NCBI RefSeq assembly: GCF_963666665.1 | Contig: NZ_OY762999.1 | Location: 4,196,001-4,260,000, forward strand | DNA: 64,000 bases | Direction of reading: 5' to 3' | From: Maridesulfovibrio sp. | GTDB taxonomy: Bacteria; Desulfobacterota; Desulfovibrionia; Desulfovibrionales; Desulfovibrionaceae | In this document: positions 54,701 through 63,705 of the stretch, piece by piece | Numbering within the stretch: the first letter of the stretch is position 1 | Layout of the letters: each line of letters starts with the position of its first letter | Notes under the pieces: generated by a model | What the model was told of the DNA's origin: nothing | The model's database searches: none | The model's input: the letters and a program-made list of their open reading frames with translations, nothing else | Position numbers and translations under genes: made by a program

Positions 54701-55597
54701 ATGTTAGAACCAGTTAAGTCCGTACTCGGCAAAGGTAGCTCCGTTAATTTTGACTTTACCTATTCTGTTTGGTGGAATTTATTATTGATTACATTGGGGT
54801 CGGCAATATGTTCGATCGCTATAAAAAGTTTAGCCGTTCCCAACGAGTTTCTTGCTGGGGGCGTTTTCGGCCTTGCTTCGCTTATTTATTATAAAACCGG
54901 GGTACTTTCTCCGGGGGTGCTGTTCTTCATTCTCAACGTACCCGTATTCTTATTTGCGTGGATAAAGGTAAGCCGACGTTTCTTTTGGTACAGCCTGTAC
55001 GCAACCATTGCGGCCACTCTCGCATACGAGTTTATTTCAATCCCTATGGCCGTTCAAAATACTACTTATGCAGCTGTCGCCTGCGGAGCAATGATGGGCT
55101 TTGGGGCTGGAACGGTTTTACGGTCACTTGGATCAAACGGCGGTCTTGATGTGCTTGCCGTGTATCTGTTCCAGCGTTTTAATATCGGGATAGGCAAGGT
55201 CTATCTTGTTTTCAATGCAACTCTTTTCAGTCTGAGTCTGTTTGAGCTCCCTCTTGATATAATAATAGCTTCGTTGATTTTGGTGTTCATTTCATCAACT
55301 GTGGTGGAGCAGACCCTCTCAATGTTCAACCAGCGCAAGGTTGTTTTCATTATTTCAGATAATATTGAAATGATAAGCCATGATATTCTGCACGAGATGA
55401 AGCAGAGTGCGACCTTTATCAAAGGGCAGGGAGCTTATCTGCGTGAAGATAAGAATATCTTGATGACGGTTGTTAACAACATTCAGTTGAAAAAGTTGGA
55501 AGAGATAGCTTTCAGACACGATGATAGGGTCTTGTTCATAGTAGAGAATACCTTTTCTGTGATTGGATCAAGTTTTTCGCGTCGTAAGGTGTATTGA
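54701..55597 (+). CDS. YitT family membrane protein
   Basis: A 298-residue protein with five or six N-terminal helices (WWNLLLITLGSAICSIAI; LAVPNEFLAGGVFGLASLIY; GMGFGAGTVLRSLGSNGGLD-like text) and a soluble C-terminal DUF2179 domain (VVFIISDNIEMISHDILHEM, ATFIKGQGAYLREDKNILMT). This is the YitT architecture, with unknown transport or sensing role. AAGGAAA directly precedes the ATG at 54701, so the 12 codons upstream are not used. Confidence 0.9.
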   Translation: MLEPVKSVLGKGSSVNFDFTYSVWWNLLLITLGSAICSIAIKSLAVPNEFLAGGVFGLASLIYYKTGVLSPGVLFFILNVPVFLFAWIKVSRRFFWYSLYATIAATLAYEFISIPMAVQNTTYAAVACGAMMGFGAGTVLRSLGSNGGLDVLAVYLFQRFNIGIGKVYLVFNATLFSLSLFELPLDIIIASLILVFISSTVVEQTLSMFNQRKVVFIISDNIEMISHDILHEMKQSATFIKGQGAYLREDKNILMTVVNNIQLKKLEEIAFRHDDRVLFIVENTFSVIGSSFSRRKVY

Positions 55598-55686
55598 TGT
55601 TGTTTTTGTTTTATCTTGCTGTGTATATTTAGCGGGTATAGTATGATAAGTTTTAGAAAATGAGGTTGTCTGTTTCAGAGGTGTCG

Positions 55687-56469
55687 ATGTTTAGAATAAT
55701 TAAGCTGTTATCTACTGTGCTGATTGTGGTTCTTTTGGTTCCATCGCTGGCGTCAGCATTTACATTAAAGACATATTATCAGGATGGATTTCCCAAGTAT
55801 TACAATGAAACTGTTGGAAATTGCACTGTGGTCCGGGGATTATGTGTTGAAATTATGGAGCTTATTGAGAAGAACTCGCAAAATATAAAGTTTGTCGCGC
55901 CACCGGAGTTAATCAAATTCAGTCGTATCAAGAATGCTTTGAAGCATGGGCGTATTGATGTTTTTTTGGGTATGACGCGTACCCCACATCGGGAGACAGA
56001 ATTCATATATGTAGATCCTCCTCTTTACTCTATTGATCATGTTATTGCTGTTCGTCGGGATGATCCCATTGTTATTAGGAATTTTGAGGACATCCGCAGG
56101 CTCGGCAAAAAGGGCAAGATCATGAGTAATCTTGGTACATCGTCAGCCCTTTTTCTGGAAAAACAAGGCGGTCTTTTGGTAGATTCTGGTGCTATGACCA
56201 TTTCTCAGAATTTAGTGAAGCTTGCTCGGGGCAGAGGACGCTTTGTTTTTTTTCATAATCTTGGTCTGGTCCATACAATCAGGGAGGATGGCTTGGAAGA
56301 AAAAGTGAGGATTTTACCTTTATCGTTCCATAGCTATTCACATTATCTGGTTTTTTCCAAACATGCTGATCCGGAGGCGGTAAAGGCTGTCGGGCGTGTT
56401 CTGAAAGAGCTTGCACGGAATGGTAAGCTCCAAGCGGTCACAGCAAAATATTTTAATCTTGAGAAGTAA
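55687..56469 (+). CDS. periplasmic SBP_bac_3-type solute-binding protein
   Basis: A 260-residue exported binding protein: signal peptide IIKLLSTVLIVVLLVPSLAS ending at ASA. The mature part follows the family 3 pattern: VRGLCVEIMELIEKNSQNIK, KHGRIDVFLGMTRTPHRETE, YSIDHVIAVRRDD. Two cysteines (NCTVVRGLC) near the N-terminus may form a disulfide. No transporter gene is nearby, so it may be a stand-alone sensor domain or partner. The ATG at 55687 has AGAGG upstream; the longer frame from 55660 lacks a ribosome-binding site. Confidence 0.85.
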   Translation: MFRIIKLLSTVLIVVLLVPSLASAFTLKTYYQDGFPKYYNETVGNCTVVRGLCVEIMELIEKNSQNIKFVAPPELIKFSRIKNALKHGRIDVFLGMTRTPHRETEFIYVDPPLYSIDHVIAVRRDDPIVIRNFEDIRRLGKKGKIMSNLGTSSALFLEKQGGLLVDSGAMTISQNLVKLARGRGRFVFFHNLGLVHTIREDGLEEKVRILPLSFHSYSHYLVFSKHADPEAVKAVGRVLKELARNGKLQAVTAKYFNLEK

Positions 56470-56552
56470 TGATATCCAATGGAATTATTGAGTCATGTGC
56501 GCGTAATTCGAGATAGTTTAAAAACATAAGGGACTACGTTTTGGGTTAATGG

Positions 56553-56601
56553 AATCGAAGATGCGCAAGAGGGCAGACCGCCCTCTTGCGCATCTTCGAT
56601 T
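56553..56601. terminator. long perfect hairpin between convergent genes
   Basis: A 22-pair perfect stem (arms starting AATCGAAGATGCGCAAGAGG) with a five-base loop AGACC. It lies behind the binding-protein gene and at the 3' end of the decayed peroxiredoxin gene. It is unusually long for a simple terminator. Confidence 0.8.
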
Positions 56602-57006
56602 AAAAGAACCACCAATCATAGCAGTCTGTGGCTCCGGTGCGTTCCTTAGCTGTTTTTACGTTGTCGGCCGGAAGAACAATAACTGAGTCTTTGATAAGTT
56701 CGTTGTTCGGCCAGCCTGTAGGTATAGCAACTTCATTGGCTTCAGAAATTTGCATACCTTTTACGGCCCGCAATATCTCATCCATGTTTCTGCCCAGTTC
56801 TTGAGGGTAGTAGAACATAATCCTGAGTTTGGCTTTATCGTCGACAATAAAAACAGCCCTTACCCGGATGAACCATACGCTTTTGAAAGGCCACAAATTC
56901 AGTTGTGCAGACTGGAGTATAGTCCGCAGGGTGCTAAAAAAGTACAAAGCATTTATTATTACTTGTCTCGCTTTTAATGAGTCAATAAATAGTAATGTTA
57001 TTGTGT
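56600..57006 (-). pseudogene. decayed peroxiredoxin (AhpC/TSA, 1-Cys type)
   Basis: Remnants of a peroxiredoxin are spread over more than one frame. One frame gives NNKCFVLF, then a TAG stop where relatives have serine, then HPADYTPVCTTEFVAFQKR with the peroxidatic Cys codon at 56909-56907. Downstream, in another frame, the C-terminal part is intact (RAVFIVDDKAKLRIMFYY, GRNMDEILRAVKGMQ, CYDWWFF). About 70 residues between these parts are missing, and the N-terminus contains a further stop (TGA). So it has an internal deletion, a frame change and two stops, and cannot make an active enzyme. Confidence 0.85.
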
Positions 57007-57241
57007 TTATGGATGATTTTAGGGTGGGCTTATAGGGAATACCTATGTCCAAATAGGAAAATTAAGCGCTCTACATCTGGATTTGGAACCGGTTATAAAA
57101 TTGATTTTGTTATTTAAAGGCGCTTTGCCTTTATATTAATTAATAATTCTTAATTTTGTCTTTCTCTAAATTTTACTTATATTAATATTAGGTGGTGATT
57201 AATCTCTAGTTGGTCAAAAGGAATGCCCGATGAGGTGAGAA

Positions 57242-57970
57242 ATGCCTGATCTTAGAAATTCAGCCTTGCTGCCCATCTTGATGAAATCGAATAACCCCGG
57301 CGGTTATTGTGTTGCGACAATTCTTGCCTGGGTTATGGTTGTTGATGGGGAGATCGATGACAAGGAATTTGAACTTTTAGGATCAATTTCACGAAACCTT
57401 AATTTTGATGATGTTAATAGAATTATTGAAGGGTTGCCGAACAGTCTGATTGATGTCCAACTTGCCTGCGAGTTCCTTTCGCAAACTTTTGTCAACCGGA
57501 ACGATCACTACAAACTTTTGGAGTTGGTTGTCTTGATGGTTATAGCTGATGGCCGCCTCCGCTTTTCAGAATTGCAGGCTTTATTTCTCATTGCAGATCT
57601 GTTTCACGTCGGAACCAGGATGCTGAATAAGATTTACCGTGGCATAACTCATAAAGATCTGCCGCCATATCCTGACTTCGGTTTACGTTCCTGGTGGATA
57701 AACAAGTACGGCCAACGGAAAAATGAAAACCGTTATAAAGGAAGACCGTCCGCCACTAAAGTGGATGAGGCACGCTTGAAAGCGTTAGCTCTTCTTGGAC
57801 TTGGTGAAAGTGCAACTCAGGATGACATCCGTAATGCATATCTGAAAATGGTCCAAAGACATCATCCTGATAAGTTTTACGCCTTGGGACAAGAAGCGGT
57901 GAAAGCTGCGGAGAAGGTGTTCATCAGCATTAATGCTTCATATGATTATTTGAGGGCTGGAAATGCGTGA
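57242..57970 (+). CDS. TerB-like/J-domain protein (DjlA type)
   Basis: A 242-residue soluble protein. Residues 10-135 form a TerB/DjlA-like helical domain (LAWVMVVDGEIDDKEFELLG and VLMVIADGRLRFSELQAL, with the acidic metal-binding pattern). Residues 178-241 are a J domain with the HPD motif (YLKMVQRHHPDKFYALGQEA), so it should stimulate a DnaK-type chaperone. The membrane anchor of E. coli DjlA is lacking. Its stop overlaps the next gene by eight bases. Confidence 0.88.
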   Translation: MPDLRNSALLPILMKSNNPGGYCVATILAWVMVVDGEIDDKEFELLGSISRNLNFDDVNRIIEGLPNSLIDVQLACEFLSQTFVNRNDHYKLLELVVLMVIADGRLRFSELQALFLIADLFHVGTRMLNKIYRGITHKDLPPYPDFGLRSWWINKYGQRKNENRYKGRPSATKVDEARLKALALLGLGESATQDDIRNAYLKMVQRHHPDKFYALGQEAVKAAEKVFISINASYDYLRAGNA

Positions 57971-58268
57971 TTTATATGGTGAGCTAAAATTGACTGTTTC
58001 GGCATCTGAAAGTGAGATCAAAAAAAGGTTGCCGTATGTTCTCTCCAAGTCTGTAAGGAGAGACATTGAATACATTTTGTTAAATCCCAACCGCCGTTTA
58101 GTATACGATAGAAATTGGAAATTGATGAATATAATCGGAGAACTGCGAGGTAGCTTAAGGCTGACTAAATCTGATTATTGGGGTGAGGAGGAGAATATCG
58201 CCTACCTGTCTCTGCCTGATCAGTATCCTCCTCTTTTGGATCAGTTGAAGATTTTACCGTCATCTTAA
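57963..58268 (+). CDS. degenerate J-domain-like protein, 101 aa
   Basis: A small protein overlapping the end of the DjlA-like gene. It begins DLYGELKLTVSASESEIKKR and later has NPNRRLVYDRNWKLM, both matching the first and last helices of a J domain (DLYxxLxxxxxASxxEIKxx; RxxYDxx). The middle helices and the HPD motif are missing, so DnaK stimulation is not expected. It may serve as a partner or regulator of the upstream J protein. Translation is probably coupled to that gene. Confidence 0.7.
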   Translation: MRDLYGELKLTVSASESEIKKRLPYVLSKSVRRDIEYILLNPNRRLVYDRNWKLMNIIGELRGSLRLTKSDYWGEEENIAYLSLPDQYPPLLDQLKILPSS

Positions 58269-58365
58269 CGGCTGCGTTCTACATATATCTTCTCAGAACC
58301 GTACTTATTGTTGAGGCTCCTCTGTGTGTTAAGAGGTAGGCTGTTTTAAACAGTCAGGAGATAAT

Positions 58366-58707
58366 ATGAATGATAAAAAATTAAATCTGTTGTGGACCAA
58401 TGCCGATCCGGTGGCCTCTGAATTAATGGTGATGATGTATGCGTATAATGCAATGAAAAAAAGCTTGTGGGAAGAGGTTCGTGTAATTGTATGGGGTGCC
58501 ACGGCAAAGCTGGTTGCCGAAGATGTGCATATACAGAAGCTGGTTGCCGAGGCCCAAGAACAAGGTGTGGAATTCAGTGCCTGTGCAGCCTGCGCCGATC
58601 AATTGGGCGTTAAGTCTCAACTTGAACAGTTAGGTATTGAGATTATATTCTGGGGTGTGCCTTTGACTGAGATCATCAAAAGTGGAGAACATTTGATCAC
58701 TGTTTAA
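58366..58707 (+). CDS. DsrE family protein
   Basis: A 113-residue DsrE/F-like protein (LNLLWTNADPVASELMVMMY; VRVIVWGATAKLVAED; CAACADQLGV). Relatives of this fold take part in sulfur-relay reactions; the cysteines in FSACAACAD occupy the region where DsrE carries its active cysteine. CAGGAGATAAT precedes the ATG. It stands alone. A sulfur-trafficking role is plausible but not proven. Confidence 0.85.
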   Translation: MNDKKLNLLWTNADPVASELMVMMYAYNAMKKSLWEEVRVIVWGATAKLVAEDVHIQKLVAEAQEQGVEFSACAACADQLGVKSQLEQLGIEIIFWGVPLTEIIKSGEHLITV

Positions 58708-58872
58708 AGGCATATTGAACTTGGATTATCGGGTCGGTCTTGCAAGAGGGCGGCCCTTTTCTTTTGTCTTGCGGCAAGTGATGAATATGGACACCTTGCA
58801 GCTATATGTTTTACATGTAGATAGTTTAAACCCTTATCATCGTATTCAAAACAGTTGCTGACTGGAGTTACA

Positions 58873-59994
58873 ATGGGTGAACTTGTCATTGCCGGTGCCG
58901 GACACGCGCATATGCAGCTCATGGAAGCCATTCCGGAGATTATTGCGGATGGACATCACGTCACGGTCATCGGTCCGGATGAGCGTCATTACTATTCGGG
59001 TATGGGGCCGGGGCTGCTCGGTGGTGCTTACCTGCCCGAAGAAATAAGTTTCCATGTGAAGTCCATGGTGGAAAGTCGAGGGGGAAATTTCGTACTCGGC
59101 AAGGTTGCACGTATAGATCCGCACAAACGGATGGTCATTCTTGAATCGGGTCAGGAAGTTCCATACGACGTGCTTTCCTGCAATCTTGGGAGCTTTGTCC
59201 CCAGTAGTCTCATGGACGAGGGCAGCACCGATATCTATACCGTAAAACCCATACAAAACCTTTTGCAGGCTCGCATTCGGATTCAGGAAACAGCCTTTGA
59301 ACATCCGGTGCGTATCGGTATATGCGGGGGCGGTCCCGCGGCGTTTGAAATTGCCGGTAACGCTTGGGCAGCAGCCGAAGAACAGGGGCGCTTCGGTGCA
59401 AAAATCCAGATTTTTACTGGCAGCGAATTTTTGCGCAATCATCCGGAAAGAGTTCGTAATTTTGCGATCAAAAGTCTGAACAAACGCGGAATCGAAATTG
59501 TTCAGGGCAGTTACGTGGAACGTGTGACAACAGGCGACATCTTATTGCAGAACGGGCAGCACTATGGACAAGATATCATTTTTCTGGCTTTGGGGGTGGA
59601 GCCTTCAAAAGTCTTTGCCGCGTCGGGCATGGCTACCGGAAATGATGGGGGGCTCAGGGTTAATCGCTATCTGCAAAGTGTTGCTTATCCGGAAATTTTC
59701 GGTGGAGGTGATTGCATCTGGTTCGAGCCGTCACCTCTGGATAAAGTGGGGGTCTATGCCGTTCGTCAGAATTCAGTACTAGTACACAATGTGCGCGCGC
59801 AGCTCGAAGGCAGCAGTCTGAAAGCATTCGATCCGGGTGGTTCCTATCTGCTCATATTCAATAGCGGGGACGGAAAAGGCATATTGCACAAAAATGGATT
59901 GAGCTTCGGCGGTCCGCTCGCTTTTCGGATTAAGGATTATATAGATAGGAAATTTGTTCGGCGGTTTAAGGGAAATGGGAACTCTTGTGTATGA
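58873..59994 (+). CDS. FAD-dependent oxidoreductase of the SelD-fusion type
   Basis: A 373-residue flavoprotein with the FAD fold LVIAGAGHAHMQLMEAIPEI, followed by HYYSGMGPGLLGGAYLPEE and YDVLSCNLGSFVP, then NAD-binding GICGGGPAAFEIAGNAWAA and FGGGDC near the C-terminus. This combination (GHAH, YSGMxPG, YDVLSxNxGS) is that of the NADH-dehydrogenase-like family fused to SelD, selenide water dikinase, in some organisms (TIGR03169 type). Here it is free-standing. GGAG lies five bases before the ATG at 58873. Electron acceptor unknown; a link to selenium use is possible. Confidence 0.8.
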   Translation: MGELVIAGAGHAHMQLMEAIPEIIADGHHVTVIGPDERHYYSGMGPGLLGGAYLPEEISFHVKSMVESRGGNFVLGKVARIDPHKRMVILESGQEVPYDVLSCNLGSFVPSSLMDEGSTDIYTVKPIQNLLQARIRIQETAFEHPVRIGICGGGPAAFEIAGNAWAAAEEQGRFGAKIQIFTGSEFLRNHPERVRNFAIKSLNKRGIEIVQGSYVERVTTGDILLQNGQHYGQDIIFLALGVEPSKVFAASGMATGNDGGLRVNRYLQSVAYPEIFGGGDCIWFEPSPLDKVGVYAVRQNSVLVHNVRAQLEGSSLKAFDPGGSYLLIFNSGDGKGILHKNGLSFGGPLAFRIKDYIDRKFVRRFKGNGNSCV

Positions 59995-60079
59995 ACCTTT
60001 TTTTTTGTAATAATTATTTTAAAAAAGTATTTATACCCTAATAACAAAAGACAGGGTGCTTCCATGCAAAAGGAGATCT

Positions 60080-62641
60080 ATGTCAATACACGATGCGGAC
60101 AGGCAGCCCCCGTCCAGTGATGAAATCCAATTCCATAGGTTCTTCGAAAATGCTCAGGAAGGCATAGCCATCATTCAAGATGAAGCTATTGTCATAGGAA
60201 ATATATCCTTATCCCGTGTCTTCAAAAGGACATTGGCGGAACTGACCACGGACGGTCTGGAAAGTTTGGTCCGGGAAGAGCATAGATCTAGTGTGGCTCA
60301 ATATCTAAGAGCATGCCAGTCTGGAGCACAGGACTTGGACCGATGCGAATTCCAAGGACAAACCGTAACAGATAGCCCGCTTTGGGTGAAATTCTCCGGC
60401 TCACTCATAGAGTGGGACAGTAACCCAGCAGTATTATGTTCCTTTCGGGACATTTCAGAAAATAAGCAGAAAGAATTGGATCTAGCCAAACAATGTGATC
60501 GGATGGCTTTGGCCTTGGGTATTGTAAATGAAGGGGTCTGGGACTGGCGTACTGATACCGGAGAAGTTTACTTCAACACAGTCTGGTACACCATGCTCGG
60601 CTATGCCTATAATGAGCTACCTCAGGATTTTTCAACATGGCAAAAACTGGTTCACCCCGAGGACCTTGCTGAAGCTGAGAAGTCACTTGCCCTGCATCTT
60701 GAAAAGGCAGCACCTTTTAACATCACTGTTCGTATGCGCTCTAAATCAGGGGAGTATCTGTGGATTAAATCCAAGGGTCAGGTGGTGGAAAAAGATGATG
60801 CTGGCAGAGCTCTCCGCATGATCGGTACCCACTTGGATGTAACGGAAAAAACGTTGTCCGAAGAAGCACTCAAGGAAAGTGAAGAACGCTTTAAGGCTTT
60901 CAGCGAGGCCTCATCCGGAGGCATAGGCATTCATGACAATGGCATTATGCTGGATTGTAACCCTAGACTGTCGGAAATAACGGGGTATACCCGTGATGAA
61001 TTGATCGGCATGAATGGACTGCTGCTCATCGGCGAGCAGTCTCGAAATGACGTTCTACACAACATGTCAACTGGATATGAAAAGCCCTACGAAGTGGTTG
61101 GGGTTTGTAAGAACGGAAATGAATACCCTCTCCAAGTAGAAGCACGAAATGTTTCTTTCAATGGAAAACAGGTTCGAGTGGTGGAATTTCGGGATATCAC
61201 CGAAATCAAACGTAGCAGAGAAGAGCAGGCCCTCCTTAAAGCACGTCTGGAAGCGCTTTGGCATGTTTCACGAATGGTTGAAGCTGATTATGCTGACCTA
61301 TGCGACATGATACTTAACGAAGCTAAGAGAATGACATCAAGCAAGTATTCCTTTTTCGGTCTCGTCAAAGACAATATACTTTCTCTTCAGTCATGGTCCC
61401 CCGAGGTACAATCAGATTGCTCTGTGAAAGATAAATCTGTCCAGATTACTATTCACAAGGGCAGTTTTTGGTCCGAAGCGGTTGAGGGCCGTCGAGAGCT
61501 TATCGTTAACTCCCCCCATGCCCACCTGAAACAAAAGGGTGTTCCTGAAGGCCACGTTCCCATCAACAAGGTGCTCCTTGTTCCGGTTATCTCTCAGGAC
61601 ACGGTTGTTGCTTTGGCTGCGGTAGCAAATAAGGACAAGGATTATACCGAAGACGATGCGTCTCAACTCCGTGCTTTTGTTGAAAGCGTGGTTATCATCA
61701 TGGACCGGCGTAAAATGGAGAGTGAACTCAAGGCAAGTGAAGGAAAGCTGACCATGGCCTTGGAGATGGCATCCATGGGGCATTGGGAGTTGGACATAAA
61801 GACCATGACATTCACCTTTAATGAGCAGTTCTACTCGATCTATGGAACAACCAGCCAGCAGGAAGGCGGTATGACCATGGCTGTTGAAACCTACACCAGA
61901 TCATTTGTCCACCCGGACGATATAGTTGTCGTGAGTGAAGAAACTACAAAAATACTTAACCGGGAATATGATGAATCACCTGTACAGATTGAACATCGTA
62001 TCATATGCCGAAATGGTAAGGTAAGACACGTTGTTGTCTGCTTTACTGTAGTCAATGATGAATTCGGCACCCCCCTGAAGGTCATTGGTGTGAATCAGGA
62101 CATCACTGCCCGCAAAAATGCTGAAGAAAAAATTCGTTACTTAGCTACACACGATGCACTAACAGGGTTGCCATCCCTGCGCTTGGCGAGGGACCGCATC
62201 ACACAAGCCGGACTTCTTGCCAAGAGAAAAAGCATGTTTGCTGCTATTCTTTTTATCGATTTGGACGGCTTCAAAAATGTCAACGACACGCTGGGACATG
62301 ATGCCGGGGATGAGTTGCTCCGAGAGACCGCACGCAGGCTGAACTCCTGTGTTCGTGAAATGGATACAGTTGCCCGTATCGGCGGGGATGAGTTTCTTGT
62401 GGTTTTGAACGAACTCCGGTCCAAATCGGATGCGGGGGTTATCGCGGATAAGATGATCAAATCTATCAGTGCTCCATTCTCTTACATGGGCAATGAAGTC
62501 TTTGTCGGGGCAAGTATCGGTATATCGCTGTGGTGCCCACAAGAGAAAAGCAGCTGCGCTGATGAATTGATCAAAAAGGCGGACAGCGCAATGTACAGTG
62601 TTAAAAAATCAGGTAAAAACAGGTATGCCTACGCTGACTGA
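60080..62641 (+). CDS. multi-PAS/GAF diguanylate cyclase
   Basis: A soluble 853-residue signalling enzyme that should make cyclic di-GMP. Order of domains: PAS (FFENAQEGIAIIQDE), PAS_3 (GVWDWRTDTGEVYFNTVWYT), PAS (ASSGGIGIHDNGIMLDCNPR), GAF-like (about 400-555, RRELIVNSPHAHLKQKGVPE), PAS_3 (GHWELDIKTMTFTFNEQFYS), and GGDEF with active-site GGDEF at 768-772. The inhibitory RxxD site (R759-D762) stands five residues before it, so product inhibition is expected. No EAL domain. AAGGAGATCT precedes the ATG at 60080, which is preferred to upstream in-frame starts. Confidence 0.92.
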   Translation: MSIHDADRQPPSSDEIQFHRFFENAQEGIAIIQDEAIVIGNISLSRVFKRTLAELTTDGLESLVREEHRSSVAQYLRACQSGAQDLDRCEFQGQTVTDSPLWVKFSGSLIEWDSNPAVLCSFRDISENKQKELDLAKQCDRMALALGIVNEGVWDWRTDTGEVYFNTVWYTMLGYAYNELPQDFSTWQKLVHPEDLAEAEKSLALHLEKAAPFNITVRMRSKSGEYLWIKSKGQVVEKDDAGRALRMIGTHLDVTEKTLSEEALKESEERFKAFSEASSGGIGIHDNGIMLDCNPRLSEITGYTRDELIGMNGLLLIGEQSRNDVLHNMSTGYEKPYEVVGVCKNGNEYPLQVEARNVSFNGKQVRVVEFRDITEIKRSREEQALLKARLEALWHVSRMVEADYADLCDMILNEAKRMTSSKYSFFGLVKDNILSLQSWSPEVQSDCSVKDKSVQITIHKGSFWSEAVEGRRELIVNSPHAHLKQKGVPEGHVPINKVLLVPVISQDTVVALAAVANKDKDYTEDDASQLRAFVESVVIIMDRRKMESELKASEGKLTMALEMASMGHWELDIKTMTFTFNEQFYSIYGTTSQQEGGMTMAVETYTRSFVHPDDIVVVSEETTKILNREYDESPVQIEHRIICRNGKVRHVVVCFTVVNDEFGTPLKVIGVNQDITARKNAEEKIRYLATHDALTGLPSLRLARDRITQAGLLAKRKSMFAAILFIDLDGFKNVNDTLGHDAGDELLRETARRLNSCVREMDTVARIGGDEFLVVLNELRSKSDAGVIADKMIKSISAPFSYMGNEVFVGASIGISLWCPQEKSSCADELIKKADSAMYSVKKSGKNRYAYAD

Positions 62642-62652
62642 AGAGAATTAAT

Positions 62653-63705
62653 TCAAGCGGTTAGTTCTCGATGATTGTTTGGGCAGGTCAGATGATGCTG
62701 AAACATTACGTGATGTTTCTGATTGTTTGTGTCTTGTGTTTTGGAGGCGTCGAACAACAAATTGTTCAGAAAAGGGCTTTTGTAACAAGGATTGGAAAGG
62801 CTTTTATCTAACTCTGACTGAATCAGACCATACCTATCTAGCGAGAAATGGCACAGGGTGTGATTGATCTCATCCCATTCTGCTATGGGCACCTTTTCAT
62901 CATATGGGAAATTAGCAAAATTTTTCCTTCCCATGTTTATATAGGCTAAAGAATTATGTGCCTTTTCAAGTCGTTTATTAATTGATTTCAGGTAGTCATC
63001 TGACATGGCTCCACTCAGCATATTCATAAGGTCGTTTTTTAAGCAGCCTTTAACAACATTCAATACTGTGTTGCTGGCAAGCCATGACGCAACATCGGTA
63101 CATTCGACTCTTACGCCTCCACAGCCAATCGCTTTTACCGGAGCATGCGCGAGGGGTTTGACCTTATCAACATAATTTGAAAAAGCAGACTGAGCATCAA
63201 CTGGAATGCAGTACCGGAACTGATCGCTTAATCTTCTATGCCTTTCTTTTTTTACTATTCTCAGCAGTATGCCTTTTTTAACAAAATGAAATAGCAATGA
63301 TGATTCAACAACCATTCTCCCCAGATCTTCAGAGTATTGGCTGCCAGTACTATCACGTACTTGTTTCTTGAACCAAAGAGGAATGCTATCCGTAACTCCG
63401 TAATTTTCCGTTATTAATCCAGCATTTAAGATGCAAACGTCAATGTGCCTAGGGTTTGCCACAAGGTCCCCAAAATTTACCATTTGGCAATTGTCAGCAT
63501 ACTTTCCAGATAATAGAACGGTCAGTTCCATTAATTTCGCATAGCTTAAGGCAATAAAAGGAAAATGTTTAACATCGGAATTCTTTGATATGCCTTCCAG
63601 CTCGGCTTGTCTTAAAGTAATAAATTTCTCATCCAAATTCTTTGGATCTATTGTCGAATCCAGAAATTCATTAAATTTAATTAAATCGCCAATTGTCATA
63701 TCCAT
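62653..63705 (-). CDS. hypothetical protein, 350 aa
   Basis: Not recognised. A mainly alpha-helical soluble protein with no signal peptide or membrane segment. It has several Cys/His pairs (GCGGVRVECTDV; CHFSLDR; HHVMFQHHLTCPNNH at the C-terminus) that could bind metal, and a charged central region (RIVKKERHRRLSDQFRYC). GGAG lies six bases before the ATG at 63705. The DNA is AT-rich compared with the neighbouring cyclase, hinting at acquisition. Whether it belongs to a defence or other accessory system cannot be told. Confidence 0.65.
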   Translation of the reverse strand: MDMTIGDLIKFNEFLDSTIDPKNLDEKFITLRQAELEGISKNSDVKHFPFIALSYAKLMELTVLLSGKYADNCQMVNFGDLVANPRHIDVCILNAGLITENYGVTDSIPLWFKKQVRDSTGSQYSEDLGRMVVESSLLFHFVKKGILLRIVKKERHRRLSDQFRYCIPVDAQSAFSNYVDKVKPLAHAPVKAIGCGGVRVECTDVASWLASNTVLNVVKGCLKNDLMNMLSGAMSDDYLKSINKRLEKAHNSLAYINMGRKNFANFPYDEKVPIAEWDEINHTLCHFSLDRYGLIQSELDKSLSNPCYKSPFLNNLLFDASKTQDTNNQKHHVMFQHHLTCPNNHRELTA

